Below, piece by piece: positions 13,143 through 22,336 of a DNA stretch of 64,000 nt (position 1 is the first letter of the stretch; every line of letters begins with the position of its first letter). Both the position numbers and the translations under genes were made by a program. The notes under the pieces are model-generated. The model was not told the origin of the DNA. It made no database searches and saw nothing but the letters and a program-made list of their open reading frames with translations. Origin of the DNA: Sandaracinobacter neustonicus (GTDB lineage: Bacteria; Pseudomonadota; Alphaproteobacteria; Sphingomonadales; Sphingomonadaceae); assembly GCF_006385875.1 (NCBI RefSeq), contig NZ_VFSU01000030.1:1-64000 (forward strand), given 5' to 3'.

Positions 13143-13361
13143 CTACTTGAAGCGGTAGGTGATGCGGCCCTTGGTCAGGTCATAAGGCGTCAGTTCGACG
13201 AGCACTTCATCCCCGGTCAGCACACGAATCCGGTTCTTGCGCATCTTGCCGGCCGTATGGCCCAGGATTTCATGGTCGTTCTCAAGCCGCACCCGGAACA
13301 TCGCGTTGGGGAGCAGTTCGACAACCGTGCCCCGCATTTCGAGAAGTTCTTCTTTTGCCAT
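13143..13361 (-). CDS. infA: Translation initiation factor IF-1
   Basis: 72 residues, the normal IF-1 length. A single S1/OB-fold domain: [20 protein letters not shown] at the start and [13 protein letters not shown] at the end. IF-1 occupies the ribosomal A site during initiation. ATG 13361 was chosen over upstream starts by comparison with known IF-1 proteins. First gene of the leftward operon. Confidence 0.97.
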   Translation of the reverse strand: MAKEELLEMRGTVVELLPNAMFRVRLENDHEILGHTAGKMRKNRIRVLTGDEVLVELTPYDLTKGRITYRFK

Positions 13362-13566
13362 GGGCGGATTGGCAGGCCTTATACTGGGGATGCACACCAT
13401 CGGCGCGCGAATCCGGGTGAGATTTCGGCGCGCCATGCCTCAACGGGGCTTCAGATTCAAGTCCGACAAGCTTTTGTCGGATTTGTGCAATGCCCCGGCG
13501 CGCGCCTTCGCTAAACCCGCGGCAACAGGGTCGGACCTGTTTCAAAGCTGCTTGGGAGAATCGCGG

Positions 13567-13761
13567 GTGCTGCGCGCGGTGGTTGTGGGCTTCATTCTGG
13601 GCTTTGCCCTGATCGGCGTGATGCGCCTGTCAGCGGCGGGGAATTCCGGGCCGCAGCTCACCTCCACCTCGGGCCTCCGCTCCGGCGCGGCGATCGACCG
13701 GGTGATGGTGCCCGATTGCCCGCCGAAGCGGGCGAAGCCGCGCCGCCTGATCCTGATCTGA
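13567..13761 (+). CDS. Small membrane protein (64 aa), hypothetical
   Basis: The frame from GTG 13567 has GGGAGA upstream. The product has one N-terminal hydrophobic segment (LRAVVVGFILGFALIGVM) and a basic, Pro-rich tail ending KPRRLILI. It is divergent from infA and convergent with dapB. No family recognised. Codon use is typical of the host. Confidence 0.5.
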   Translation: MLRAVVVGFILGFALIGVMRLSAAGNSGPQLTSTSGLRSGAAIDRVMVPDCPPKRAKPRRLILI

Positions 13762-13779
13762 GGGCTTCTCGCCCCCAGC

Positions 13780-14568
13780 TCAACCCAGCCCGAAGATATC
13801 CGCCATCCGGTAACGCCCCGGCTTGCGCCCGGCCCCGGCCAGCCAGCGCGCGCCCTTCACTGCGCCTTTCGCGAAAATGTCCCGGCCCTCGGCCAGATGC
13901 GCCAGCTCGATCCGCTCGCCTTCGCCCGCCAGCAGCACGCGATGATCGCCCGCCGCGGAACCGCCCCTTAGCGAGGCGAAACCGATTCCGCCCGGGCGGC
14001 GCGCGCCGGGCGTGTCCTCGTGCGGGGGCAGCCGCAGCGTTTCCAGCGGCGCGCCCCGGCCGCGCGCGGCGGCCTCGCCCAGAAACAGCGCCGTGCCGGA
14101 TGGCGCATCCACCTTGTGCCGGTGGTGCAGTTCGGAAATCTCGATATCCCAGTCCGTGCCCAGCGCTCGCGCCGCCTGTTCCACCAGCGCCGCCAGCACG
14201 GTGACCCCCAGCGAGGTGTTGGCGGTCTGCAGCACGGCGATGCTGCGCGCGGCTTCGTCGATGGCGGCGTGGTGGCGCGCCTCCAGCCCGGTGGTGCCGA
14301 TCAGGATGGCGGCCTTGCCGTCCAGTGCGGCGCGCAGATGTTCGTCCAGCGCTTCGGGCGTGGTGAAATCGATCAGCACATCGGCCTTGTGCGCCACCGG
14401 CGCGGCATTGGCGCAGATGATCTGCCCGTCGCCGATCACGCTGCCGCACATCGGGTGGCCGGGCCGCTCCACGCCGCCCGCCAGCCAGCTGTCGGGCGTG
14501 GCCTGCACTTCCGAAATGATGGCCTGGCCCATGCGTCCGCCCGCGCCCAGCACACCGATCCTGATCAT
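13780..14568 (-). CDS. dapB: 4-hydroxy-tetrahydrodipicolinate reductase
   Basis: 262 residues. NAD(P)H-dependent step of lysine/meso-diaminopimelate synthesis, in the cytoplasm. Motifs: nucleotide-binding GVLGAGGRMGQ at the N-terminus, DFTTPEAL, GTTGL, and the signature ELHHRHKVDAPSGTA with the catalytic His and Lys. ATG 14568 gives the standard N-terminus MIRIGVLG. Stands alone, convergent with the small membrane-protein gene. Confidence 0.95.
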   Translation of the reverse strand: MIRIGVLGAGGRMGQAIISEVQATPDSWLAGGVERPGHPMCGSVIGDGQIICANAAPVAHKADVLIDFTTPEALDEHLRAALDGKAAILIGTTGLEARHHAAIDEAARSIAVLQTANTSLGVTVLAALVEQAARALGTDWDIEISELHHRHKVDAPSGTALFLGEAAARGRGAPLETLRLPPHEDTPGARRPGGIGFASLRGGSAAGDHRVLLAGEGERIELAHLAEGRDIFAKGAVKGARWLAGAGRKPGRYRMADIFGLG

Positions 14569-14665
14569 CTCGCCTCTCCTTGGATGCCCGCACAGGTGCG
14601 GCAAGCGGGCTGTCTTGGCAAGCGGATGCTTGCCGCATCCTTTCCGCCATGCTCAAAGTGCGCGC

Positions 14666-16687
14666 ATGAAAAAACTCGTCGGCTTCGTCGCCCTTTTCGC
14701 CATCGCCAGCCCGCTGCTTGCGGCGCAGGAACGCTATTCCGTGCTGTTCAGCGGGCGCACCGTCGGCACCCTGATCGCAGACGAGGCGAACGGCAGCACC
14801 AGCATCGTCTATGATTACAAGAACAACGGCCGCGGCCCCACCATCAACGAGAGCGTGACGGTGGATGCGGCGGGCCTGCCCACCAGCTGGCGTGTCACCG
14901 GCAGCACCACCTTCGGCAGCAAAGTCGACGAAAGCTTCACCCTCTCCAACGGCACCGCCAGCTGGACAGACGCGACAGGCCCCGGCACCGCGACGGTTTC
15001 CACGCCCACCCTCTATGTCGCGCAAGGGGCCAGCCCCTTCGCACTCGGCCTCTATGCCCGCGCGCTTAGCAACGCGGGCGGCAAGCTTCCGGCGCTCCCC
15101 GGCGGTGAACTGAAGCTGGAACAGCTGGCCCCCGTTGCACTGAAATCCGCCTCCGGCACGGTCTCCGCCACGGCCTACACGCTTTCGGGCATCGATCTCG
15201 ACCGGCAGACCATCTTCCTCGATTCGAACAAGCGGCTGGTGGCCTATGCCACCCCCGAATTCGTCATGCTGCAACAGGGACTGGAGGGCGAGGAAGCCCG
15301 GCTGCGCGCCATGGTGGCCGAATGGGACACCAAGCGCCTGACCGACACGGTGCACAGTCTTGCGAAGCAGCCGGCGGGCAATTTGCGCATCACCAATGTG
15401 CGCATCTTCGATCCCGCGAAGCTGGCGCTCTCCGCCCCGGCCTCTGTTTTGGTGAAGGGCAATCGCATTGCCGCCATCGACGGCCCCGGCGTGACGAAGC
15501 GCGGCGAAACCGTTGTGGATGGCGCGGGCGGCACCATCCTTGCGGGCTTCAACGAAATGCACGCCCACCTCGGCCAGTCAGACGCTCTGCTGAACCTGAT
15601 GGCGGGCATCACCACCGCGCGGGACATGGGCAATGACGATCCCGTGCTGGACAAGCTGGTGCAGCGCATCGAATCCGGCGAACTGGCAGGCCCGCGCGTC
15701 GTCCGCTCGGCCTTCATCGAAGGCAAGAGCAAGACCAACGCGCAGGCGACCGTGGTGGTGGATAATGAGGCGGACGCCGTGCAGGCGGTGCGCAACGCCG
15801 CGAAAGACGGCGTGTTCCAGATCAAAATCTACACCAGCATCAACCCGGCCTGGGTGCCCGCCATGGTGAAGGAAGCGCATGCGGCGGGCCTGAACGTGGC
15901 CGGCCATGTGCCCGCCTTCACCACCACCGATGACATGATCCTCGCCGGCTATGACGAGATCACCCATTCCAACCAGCTCATGCTGAACTGGGTGCTGCAA
16001 CCCGGCGACGACACCCGCACCCTGCTGCGCATCACCGCGCTGAAGCGCTTCGCCGATTATGATCTGAACAGCCCCGCCGCGCAGAAGACCATCAACCTGA
16101 TGATCTCGAAGCATATCGCGCACGATCCCACCCTCATCATCATGGAAACCGCCACGCGCGGCCGCAAAGGTCAGTTGCCGCCGGGCGCGGTGGACTGGGC
16201 CTCGCACATGCCCATCGGCATCCAGCGCGACCTGAAGCAGCCGATGCTGGACATCTCCACCCCGGAAGATGACCGCGCCTATTCGAAGGCGTTCGACACC
16301 ACGCTGGCGGTGATGAAGAAACTGAACGACGGCGGCGTGCTGATCGTGCCCGGCACGGACATGGGCGGCAGCTTCTGGTATCACCGCGAACTGGAACTCT
16401 ACACCAACTTCATGAGCAACGCTGAGGTGCTGAAGCGCGCCACGCTGGATTCGTCCGCCCACCTGAAGCGCGGCGCGGATTATGGCGAGGTGAAACCCGG
16501 CAAGATGGCCGATTTCATGCTGCTGCCGGGCGATCCGGTGAAAGACATCAAGGCGATCAAGGCGATCTCCATGGTGGTGAAGAATGGCACCGTTTATTTC
16601 CCCGAACAGGCCTATGAAGCGCTGGGCATCAAGCCCTTCGCGGCAGCGCCTTCCGTGGGTGGTGCGGGTTTCAAACCGGCCAGCTGA
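14666..16687 (+). CDS. Exported amidohydrolase-family protein
   Basis: 673 residues. A signal peptide (1-18, ending PLLA) is followed by about 230 residues without a recognised fold and then a metal-dependent hydrolase domain. Metal-site motifs: FNEMHAHLG (HxH), IKIYTS (Lys), AGHVPAF and ITHSNQ (His), and VPGTDMGG (Asp). This resembles imidazolonepropionase-like or prolidase-like exported amidohydrolases of sphingomonads. The substrate is unknown. Its stop overlaps the sirtuin start by 1 nt, so the two are coupled. Confidence 0.85.
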   Translation: MKKLVGFVALFAIASPLLAAQERYSVLFSGRTVGTLIADEANGSTSIVYDYKNNGRGPTINESVTVDAAGLPTSWRVTGSTTFGSKVDESFTLSNGTASWTDATGPGTATVSTPTLYVAQGASPFALGLYARALSNAGGKLPALPGGELKLEQLAPVALKSASGTVSATAYTLSGIDLDRQTIFLDSNKRLVAYATPEFVMLQQGLEGEEARLRAMVAEWDTKRLTDTVHSLAKQPAGNLRITNVRIFDPAKLALSAPASVLVKGNRIAAIDGPGVTKRGETVVDGAGGTILAGFNEMHAHLGQSDALLNLMAGITTARDMGNDDPVLDKLVQRIESGELAGPRVVRSAFIEGKSKTNAQATVVVDNEADAVQAVRNAAKDGVFQIKIYTSINPAWVPAMVKEAHAAGLNVAGHVPAFTTTDDMILAGYDEITHSNQLMLNWVLQPGDDTRTLLRITALKRFADYDLNSPAAQKTINLMISKHIAHDPTLIIMETATRGRKGQLPPGAVDWASHMPIGIQRDLKQPMLDISTPEDDRAYSKAFDTTLAVMKKLNDGGVLIVPGTDMGGSFWYHRELELYTNFMSNAEVLKRATLDSSAHLKRGADYGEVKPGKMADFMLLPGDPVKDIKAIKAISMVVKNGTVYFPEQAYEALGIKPFAAAPSVGGAGFKPAS

Positions 16688-17382
16688 TGGCCAGCAACAT
16701 CGTCATCCTCACCGGCGCGGGCGTCTCCGCCGAATCCGGCGTTCCCACCTTCCGCGGGCCAGACGGCCTGTGGGAAGGCCACCGCGTGGAGGACGTCGCA
16801 ACGCCGCAGGCATTCCGGCGCGATCCCGTGCTGGTGCAGCGCTTCTACGATGCACGCCGCGCCGCCCTGTCCTCCGTGCAGCCCAACGCCGCGCACAAGG
16901 CGCTGGCCCGGCTGGACGCCGAATGGCCCGGCGAACTGCTGCTCGTCACCCAGAATGTCGACGATCTGCACGACCGCGCCGGATCGAAACGCCTGCTGCA
17001 CATGCACGGCGAACTGAACAGCGCATGGTGCACCGCCTGCGACAGGCGAACCCCCTGCACCGGCCCGCTGCTGGAGAACCCCGCCTGCCCGGCGTGCACC
17101 CTCTCCGGCCACCTGCGGCCAGACATCGTCTGGTTCGGCGAAATGCCCTACCATATGGAGGCCATCGAAGACGCGCTGCTGGGCTGCGACCTGTTTATCT
17201 CCATCGGCACATCCGGCAACGTCTATCCAGCCGCAGGCTTCATAGACCTCGCCCGCCACGCCGGTGCCCGCTGCCTCGAACTCAACCTCGACCCCTCCAT
17301 GACAAGCAACCGCTTCCACGAAAGCCGACTCGGCCCGGCCGGTACATTGGTGCCCGCACTGGTGGACGAATTGCTGGGTTGA
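16687..17382 (+). CDS. cobB: NAD-dependent protein deacylase (sirtuin, class III)
   Basis: 231 residues, a usual bacterial CobB length. Removes acyl groups from lysine using NAD+. Motifs: ILTGAGVSAESGVPTFRG (NAD binding), TQNVDDLHDRAG, LHMHGEL with the catalytic His, four Cys of the zinc site (WCTACDRR and PACPAC), then PDIVWFGE and SIGTSGNVYPAA. Translation is coupled to the amidohydrolase gene. A composite palindromic repeat follows. Confidence 0.92.
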   Translation: MASNIVILTGAGVSAESGVPTFRGPDGLWEGHRVEDVATPQAFRRDPVLVQRFYDARRAALSSVQPNAAHKALARLDAEWPGELLLVTQNVDDLHDRAGSKRLLHMHGELNSAWCTACDRRTPCTGPLLENPACPACTLSGHLRPDIVWFGEMPYHMEAIEDALLGCDLFISIGTSGNVYPAAGFIDLARHAGARCLELNLDPSMTSNRFHESRLGPAGTLVPALVDELLG

Positions 17383-17410
17383 GCGGGGGAGGGGTTGCCG
17401 CAGGACGAAA

Positions 17411-17772
17411 GGCCAAGGGCTCTGCCCTTGGAACCCGGCAGGGAAATGATTTCCCTGCACCCTCGAAATTGGCGTTGTGCCTAACCTCCAGCGCCGTGCG
17501 GGCGATCCGCTTTGATTGCCTGCGGCGCAACGAAAGCCCTCTCCCCCTGCAAGGGGGAGAGATGGAGAGGGGGTTTCACCGCCGGGCCTGATCCACTGAC
17601 ATCACAACACGCGCAACGAAATGCGCCGCAGGCAATAAACCTCCAACCTCGCGCCCAGCGGTCAGCCCCCACCCCAACCCCTCCCCTAAAGGAGGAGGGG
17701 CTAAAAACGTCGGGGGTGCAGGGGCGTCACGCCCCTGCCGGGTGGCGGGCAGAGCCCGCCCCGCCGGAGGCC
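17411..17772. repeat. Composite palindromic intergenic element, copy A
   Basis: Fills the 409-bp gap between convergent cobB and the histidine kinase. Left to right: hairpin 17413-17431 (CCAAGGGC/GCCCTTGG), left-module hairpin 17438-17458 (stem GCAGGGAAA), inner inverted repeat ATTGCCTGCGGCGC at 17515-17528, hairpin 17539-17561 (CTCTCCCCCT/AGGGGGAGAG), its inverted partner at 17623-17636, then the right-module hairpin 17719-17737 (CAGGGGCG/CGCCCCTG). The right module reads roughly as the reverse complement of the left. No gene seen within it. Confidence 0.85.
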
Positions 17773-17791
17773 TCCAACGCCCCCGCCAAAC

Positions 17792-20700
17792 CTACTCAGC
17801 CGCCGCCCGCCCGCTCTCCGCCAGAAAGGCGAACAGCCGCGCGGGGTCGGCGGGTTTGGCGAACAGCCGGATGGAGAGCCGCCGCAGTCGCCAGTCCAGC
17901 CCGGTTGCGGCGGAGGCTGTCACCATGGCGATGGGCATGGCGGGGTCCCGACGTCTCAATTGTCGGGCAAGTGTCAACCCGTCCGGCCCGTCGCCCAGCT
18001 GGTAATCGAGGATGGCGGCGGCGGGGCGGTGGCTGCGCGCCAGCGCCATGGCCTCCAGCGCGGTGGCGGCCAGCAGCGGTTCGTGGCCATGGGCGGACAG
18101 TGCCGCGCCCAGCGCTTCCAGCACGGCCGGGTCGTCGTCCACGCACAGCACGCGCAGGCCGACGGCGGCGGCGCGGGCGGGTGGCGGTGCGGCGCGGCGC
18201 TCGGCGGGTGCCGTTGCTGATACCGGGATATCCACCGCGAACACCGATCCCCGGCCCGGCGCGGAGCGGAGATGGACGGGCGTGTTCAGCAGCCGCGCGG
18301 TGCGCTCCACGATGGCCAGCCCCAGCCCCACACCCGGCGCGCCGCCGTCCAGCCGCTCGAACTCGCGGAAGATGCGGGCTTGCGCATCGGCGGCGATGCC
18401 CGGCCCGCTGTCTGCCACGGCGAAGCGGATTATCCCGCCGCGCCGCCGCGCGGTGAAAGCGATGCTGCCGGATGCGGTATAGCGCACTGCGTTGGACAGG
18501 AAGTTCAGCAGGATGGAGCGCAGCAATTCGCGGTCTGTTTCCACCATGGCGTCCACGCTGCGCGCCAGCAGGCGCAGGCCTTTTTCGGCGGCCAGCGCTT
18601 CGAATTCCAGCCCCAGCTCCTCCACCAGTTCGCGCGCGGAAAAGGGCGCGGGGCGCGGCTTGATCCCGCCCGCGTCCAGCTTGGACACGTCCAGCAGCGC
18701 CCGCAGCAATCCATCGGCAGAGGCGATGGATTGCGACACCGAATCCAGCAGTGGCCGCGCCGGGTCCGGCGTCTGTCGCTCCAAAGCTGAGAGGAACAGC
18801 CGCGCGGCGTGCAGCGGTTGCAGCAGATCGTGGCTGGCCGCGGCGAGGAACCGCGTCTTTTCCCGCGTCGCCGTTTCGGCAGCGGCCTTGGCCTCTGCCA
18901 GCGCGGAATTGGCGGCGGCCAGATCGGCGGTGCGTTCGGCGACGCGCGCTTCAAGTTCCTCCTGCTGCGCCTTCTCGGCGGTGATATCGGTGAAGCTCAT
19001 CACATAGCCGCCGCCCGGCATGGCCGCGCCCACCGTCTTGATCCAGCGGCCAGTAGGGCGCAGACGCTCGAAGCTGTGCGGCAGCCCGCGCGCGAGGTGG
19101 TAAAGTCGCCGCTCCACATGCGCATCGGCCTCGCCCGGCCCCCATTCGCCGCTCAGCGCGTTGTAACGGATCAGGTCCGCCACCGGGCGGCCCACTTCCA
19201 CCAGCCCGGCCGGGTAATCGAACAGGTCCAGATAGCGCTGGTTCCACGCCACCAGCCGCAGCCGCCGGTCCACCACGGAAACGCCCGGGTCGATCGCCTG
19301 CAACGTCGCCTCCAGCATCTGCCGGGAGAATTGCAGGGACTGGCCGGAACGATCCAGCAGCTTCACCACCTCGCCCACGCCAAGGCCGGACCCGGCCATG
19401 GTGGAGGTAACGATCAGCCGGGCCGAGGGCGCGCCGATCACGTCGGCGATCATCTGTTCGGCGCGGCGCGCGGCCGGGCCGCTGATTGAGCTGTCCGGCC
19501 CGCCGAAGGGGGCCAGCGCGATCTCCGCCTCCCGGTCCCCGGCGAAGCGCCCGGCCAGCGCCGTAAGTTCGCCCAGCGTCGTCACATGGCCAAAGCTGGA
19601 ATCGCGATTGCCGGGGCCGCTGCGCGCCCGGCCAAAACGCGCAAAGGCGAACAGCGCCACGCAGTTCGCGCCAAGGCTCCACAAGGTGCCGTGCACCAGC
19701 GCCGACCCCAGATCCAGCCCGAACAGCCGCTGCGGATTCAGCAGCCCGGCCGACGCGCCATCCAGAACGCCCACCAGCCCCGGCCCGCCAAACGAGGGCA
19801 GGAACAGGGTATAGGCCCACAGCGCCAGCCCGGCGATCAGCCCGGCGCGCGCGGCCTGCTTGTTCTCGAACCGGAACGACACCGCGCCGATCAGCGCGGG
19901 CGCGAACTGCGCCACCCCGGCAAAGGCGATCAGGCCGATCGCGGCGAGCGAGGCCGCATCGTCGATCGCCTCGGCATAGGCCCATGCCGCCAGCAGGATC
20001 GCCACGATGATCACCCGCCGCGCCCGCAGCATCAACCGCCCCAGATCGGTGCCTTCGCGCAGCCGGGCGCGGATCAGCAGCGGGGCCAGCAGATCGTTCG
20101 CGGCCATGGTGGAAAGCGCCAGCGTTTCCGCGATCACCATCCCGGTCGCCGCCGAAAAGCCGCCCAGAAACGCGAGCAAGGCCAGCCCCCGCGCCCCTTC
20201 AGACAGCGGCAGCGCCAGCACGAACAGATCGGGCCGCGTGCCGGGCGGCAACAGCGCCAGCCCCGCCGCCGCCAGCGGCAGCACCATCAGCGAAATCAGA
20301 GCCAGATAGGCCACGAAAGGCCAGCGCGCCCGGCGCAGCGCCGCCGCGTCCGGGGCCTCCACGAAGCCCAAATAGAATTGCCGCGGCAGGCACAGGATAG
20401 CCAGCGCGCCCAGCAAGGTCTGGATCAGAAAGTCCGGGCCGAAGCTGCCGCTCATCCGCGAAGCCAGCGCCGTCGCCCCCGCCACGGATGAAATCTGCGG
20501 GCTGCGCCACAGCAGCCATGCCGCGAACAGCCCCAGCGCCACGAAGGCGATCAGCTTCACAAGGCTTTCCGCCGCAACCGCTGCGACGATGCCGGGGTTG
20601 CGCCCCGTCACCTCCACCCGCCGCGCACCGAAGCTGATGGAGAAGGTGGCCAGCAGCGCCGCGATCAGGAACGACAGCTCCGGCGAGCGGCCCAGCCCTG

Positions 20701-21118
20701 AAACCGCCTCGAAACTCATCGAAACAGAGCGCAATTGCAGCGCGATATAGGGCGTCGCCGCCAGCAGCGCGAGCGCCGCCACCAGCGCCGCCAGACTGCG
20801 GCTGCGCCCGTAACGCTGGCCCAGAAAATCGGAAATGGAGGACGCCCGCCCCTCCGCCGTGCGCGCCGCCAGCCGGGACAGGAACCCCGGTGCCAGCAAA
20901 AACAGCAGCGCCGGCCCCAGATAGATGGACAGATACGGCAGCCCCACGCTGGCCGCCGAACCCACGCCGCCGAAAAAGGTCCAGCTGGTGCAATAAACCG
21001 CAAGGCTCAGCGGAAACACCCACGGCTGCAACCGATGCGGAATCCCCCGACGCTCCGTCCGGGCGGCAAGCCAGAACAACCCCGCGCCATACAGGATGAC
21101 GAAAAGCGCCGGCAGCAT
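17792..21118 (-). CDS. Hybrid sensor histidine kinase with solute-symporter-like N-terminus
   Basis: About 1,108 residues. Residues about 1-470 form a multi-span domain like sodium/solute symporters (YGAGLFWLAARTERRG, LGQRYGRS, LPRQFYLGFVEAPD). A PAS-like region, a coiled coil, a HisKA domain (ATREKTRFLAAASHDLLQPL, phosphoaccepting His), an HATPase domain (SNAVRYT, DSGPGIAAD, GVGLGLAIVERTA) and a C-terminal receiver (LCVDDDPAVLEALG, phospho-Asp in ILDYQLGDG) follow. CbrA-type kinases have this symporter-kinase architecture. ATG 21118 begins at the first membrane segment; the frame is open up to 21196. The stimulus and output partner are not evident. Confidence 0.88.
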   Translation of the reverse strand: MLPALFVILYGAGLFWLAARTERRGIPHRLQPWVFPLSLAVYCTSWTFFGGVGSAASVGLPYLSIYLGPALLFLLAPGFLSRLAARTAEGRASSISDFLGQRYGRSRSLAALVAALALLAATPYIALQLRSVSMSFEAVSGLGRSPELSFLIAALLATFSISFGARRVEVTGRNPGIVAAVAAESLVKLIAFVALGLFAAWLLWRSPQISSVAGATALASRMSGSFGPDFLIQTLLGALAILCLPRQFYLGFVEAPDAAALRRARWPFVAYLALISLMVLPLAAAGLALLPPGTRPDLFVLALPLSEGARGLALLAFLGGFSAATGMVIAETLALSTMAANDLLAPLLIRARLREGTDLGRLMLRARRVIIVAILLAAWAYAEAIDDAASLAAIGLIAFAGVAQFAPALIGAVSFRFENKQAARAGLIAGLALWAYTLFLPSFGGPGLVGVLDGASAGLLNPQRLFGLDLGSALVHGTLWSLGANCVALFAFARFGRARSGPGNRDSSFGHVTTLGELTALAGRFAGDREAEIALAPFGGPDSSISGPAARRAEQMIADVIGAPSARLIVTSTMAGSGLGVGEVVKLLDRSGQSLQFSRQMLEATLQAIDPGVSVVDRRLRLVAWNQRYLDLFDYPAGLVEVGRPVADLIRYNALSGEWGPGEADAHVERRLYHLARGLPHSFERLRPTGRWIKTVGAAMPGGGYVMSFTDITAEKAQQEELEARVAERTADLAAANSALAEAKAAAETATREKTRFLAAASHDLLQPLHAARLFLSALERQTPDPARPLLDSVSQSIASADGLLRALLDVSKLDAGGIKPRPAPFSARELVEELGLEFEALAAEKGLRLLARSVDAMVETDRELLRSILLNFLSNAVRYTASGSIAFTARRRGGIIRFAVADSGPGIAADAQARIFREFERLDGGAPGVGLGLAIVERTARLLNTPVHLRSAPGRGSVFAVDIPVSATAPAERRAAPPPARAAAVGLRVLCVDDDPAVLEALGAALSAHGHEPLLAATALEAMALARSHRPAAAILDYQLGDGPDGLTLARQLRRRDPAMPIAMVTASAATGLDWRLRRLSIRLFAKPADPARLFAFLAESGRAAAE

Positions 21119-21250
21119 GGTCAAGCCGTCATGCACCCGTTCACTCGCAAACCCACCCTCCCGAAACGCACCACCCGGCACTCCGGGCGGCGACAAAGCG
21201 CGGAAACGCGGGGGAGGTCAAGTTTTGGGGTGGGGGGCGGCGCACAGCTT

Positions 21251-21425
21251 TTTTGCCTCCGGCGGGCAGGGAAATGATTTCCCTGCACCCTCAACATTGG
21301 CGTTGCGGCCCATCTCCAGCCGCGTGCGTGTGATCAGATTCGATTGCCTGCGGCGCTACGAAGCCCTCTCCCCCTGTAAGGGGGAGAGTTGGAGAGGGGG
21401 TGTCACCGCCGGGCCTGATCCACCG
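21251..21425. repeat. Composite palindromic element, half-copy B
   Basis: The only copy lacking its right half. It has the left-module hairpin 21266-21286, inner repeat ATTGCCTGCGGCGC at 21343-21356, and the CTCTCCCCCT hairpin after it. It ends at the phhA stop region. It lies between the 3' end of phhA and the 5' end of the histidine kinase (both leftward), so any kinase promoter would be near it. Confidence 0.8.
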
Positions 21426-21440
21426 CCTTCAAAACGCGCT

Positions 21441-22289
21441 TCAAGCCACCCGAACCTGCGTCCCACGCGTCAGCACCCGGTCCCCCGGCAGAATCACATC
21501 AATCTCCAGATCCGGCAGCGCCTCCAGCTCCGCATACAGCGGCGCGAAATCGGTGTTCAGCGTCACGTCCAGCAGATGCTCGAAACTGGGGATCGCGAAA
21601 TAGACCTGCTGATAATCGTCGATCCGATACTGCGTGCGCAGCACCCGCTTCAGATCGAAGCCCAGCCGGTTGGGGCTTGGATCGTCCAGCGCGAAGCGGC
21701 TTTCCCCGAACGAAGAGACGATCCCCGCGCCGCAGATGCGCAGCCCCTCGTCGGTTTCGATCAGCCCGAATTCCACCGTATACCAGTACAGCCGCGCCAG
21801 CTTGTGCAGCGCGCCATAGTGCATGGAACGCAGGCCCCCTTCGCCATAGGCCTGCATATAATCGGCGAACACGGGGTTCGCGAGCAGTGGCACATGGCCG
21901 AACACATCGTGGAACACATCGGGTTCCTGCAGATAATCAATCTGCTCGGGCGTGCGCAGGAAATTGCCCGCCACGAAACGACGGTTGGCCAGATGCTCGA
22001 AAAACACGTCTTCCGGCACCAGCCCCGGCACTGCCACCACCTGCCAGCCCGTCAGCCGCTCCAGCTTTTCCGACAGGCGACGGAAATCGGGAATTCCGCC
22101 CGCTCCAAGGTCCAGCCGGGACAGCCCGTCCATGAAGGCCGGGTGGGCGCGGCCGGGCAGCAGCGCCGTCTGGCGGGCATAGAGCCTGTCCCACAAGGCG
22201 TGCTCCGCCTTGCTATAGGCCTCCCAGCCTTGCGATATGGTCCAGTCCGAAGCCGCTCCCTCGGGCGGCGCAGTCAGTACATGTGTCAT
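21441..22289 (-). CDS. phhA: Phenylalanine 4-monooxygenase
   Basis: 282 residues, typical for bacterial PhhA. Converts phenylalanine to tyrosine with tetrahydropterin and iron. The iron-binding facial triad is visible: two His in DVFHDVFGHVPLL and Glu in YWYTVEFGLI. Also GFDLKRVLRTQYRIDDYQ, which is family-typical. ATG 22289 is the start. Divergent from the cyclophilin gene, with 47 bp between them. Confidence 0.95.
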   Translation of the reverse strand: MTHVLTAPPEGAASDWTISQGWEAYSKAEHALWDRLYARQTALLPGRAHPAFMDGLSRLDLGAGGIPDFRRLSEKLERLTGWQVVAVPGLVPEDVFFEHLANRRFVAGNFLRTPEQIDYLQEPDVFHDVFGHVPLLANPVFADYMQAYGEGGLRSMHYGALHKLARLYWYTVEFGLIETDEGLRICGAGIVSSFGESRFALDDPSPNRLGFDLKRVLRTQYRIDDYQQVYFAIPSFEHLLDVTLNTDFAPLYAELEALPDLEIDVILPGDRVLTRGTQVRVA

Positions 22290-22336
22290 GCCGCACAGGA
22301 TAGCAGTTATCCGCGCGGGCGACTACGCTCAGGCGC

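Noticed and set aside
14617-14634. GGCAAGC/GCTTGCC hairpin upstream of the amidohydrolase as a riboswitch
   Set aside because: A single 7-bp stem with a 4-nt loop; no conserved riboswitch core is recognisable.
13658-15568. A 636-codon minus-strand frame over dapB and the amidohydrolase gene
   Set aside because: Composition is Gly/Arg/Ala-rich without motifs, and it overlaps two well-supported genes.
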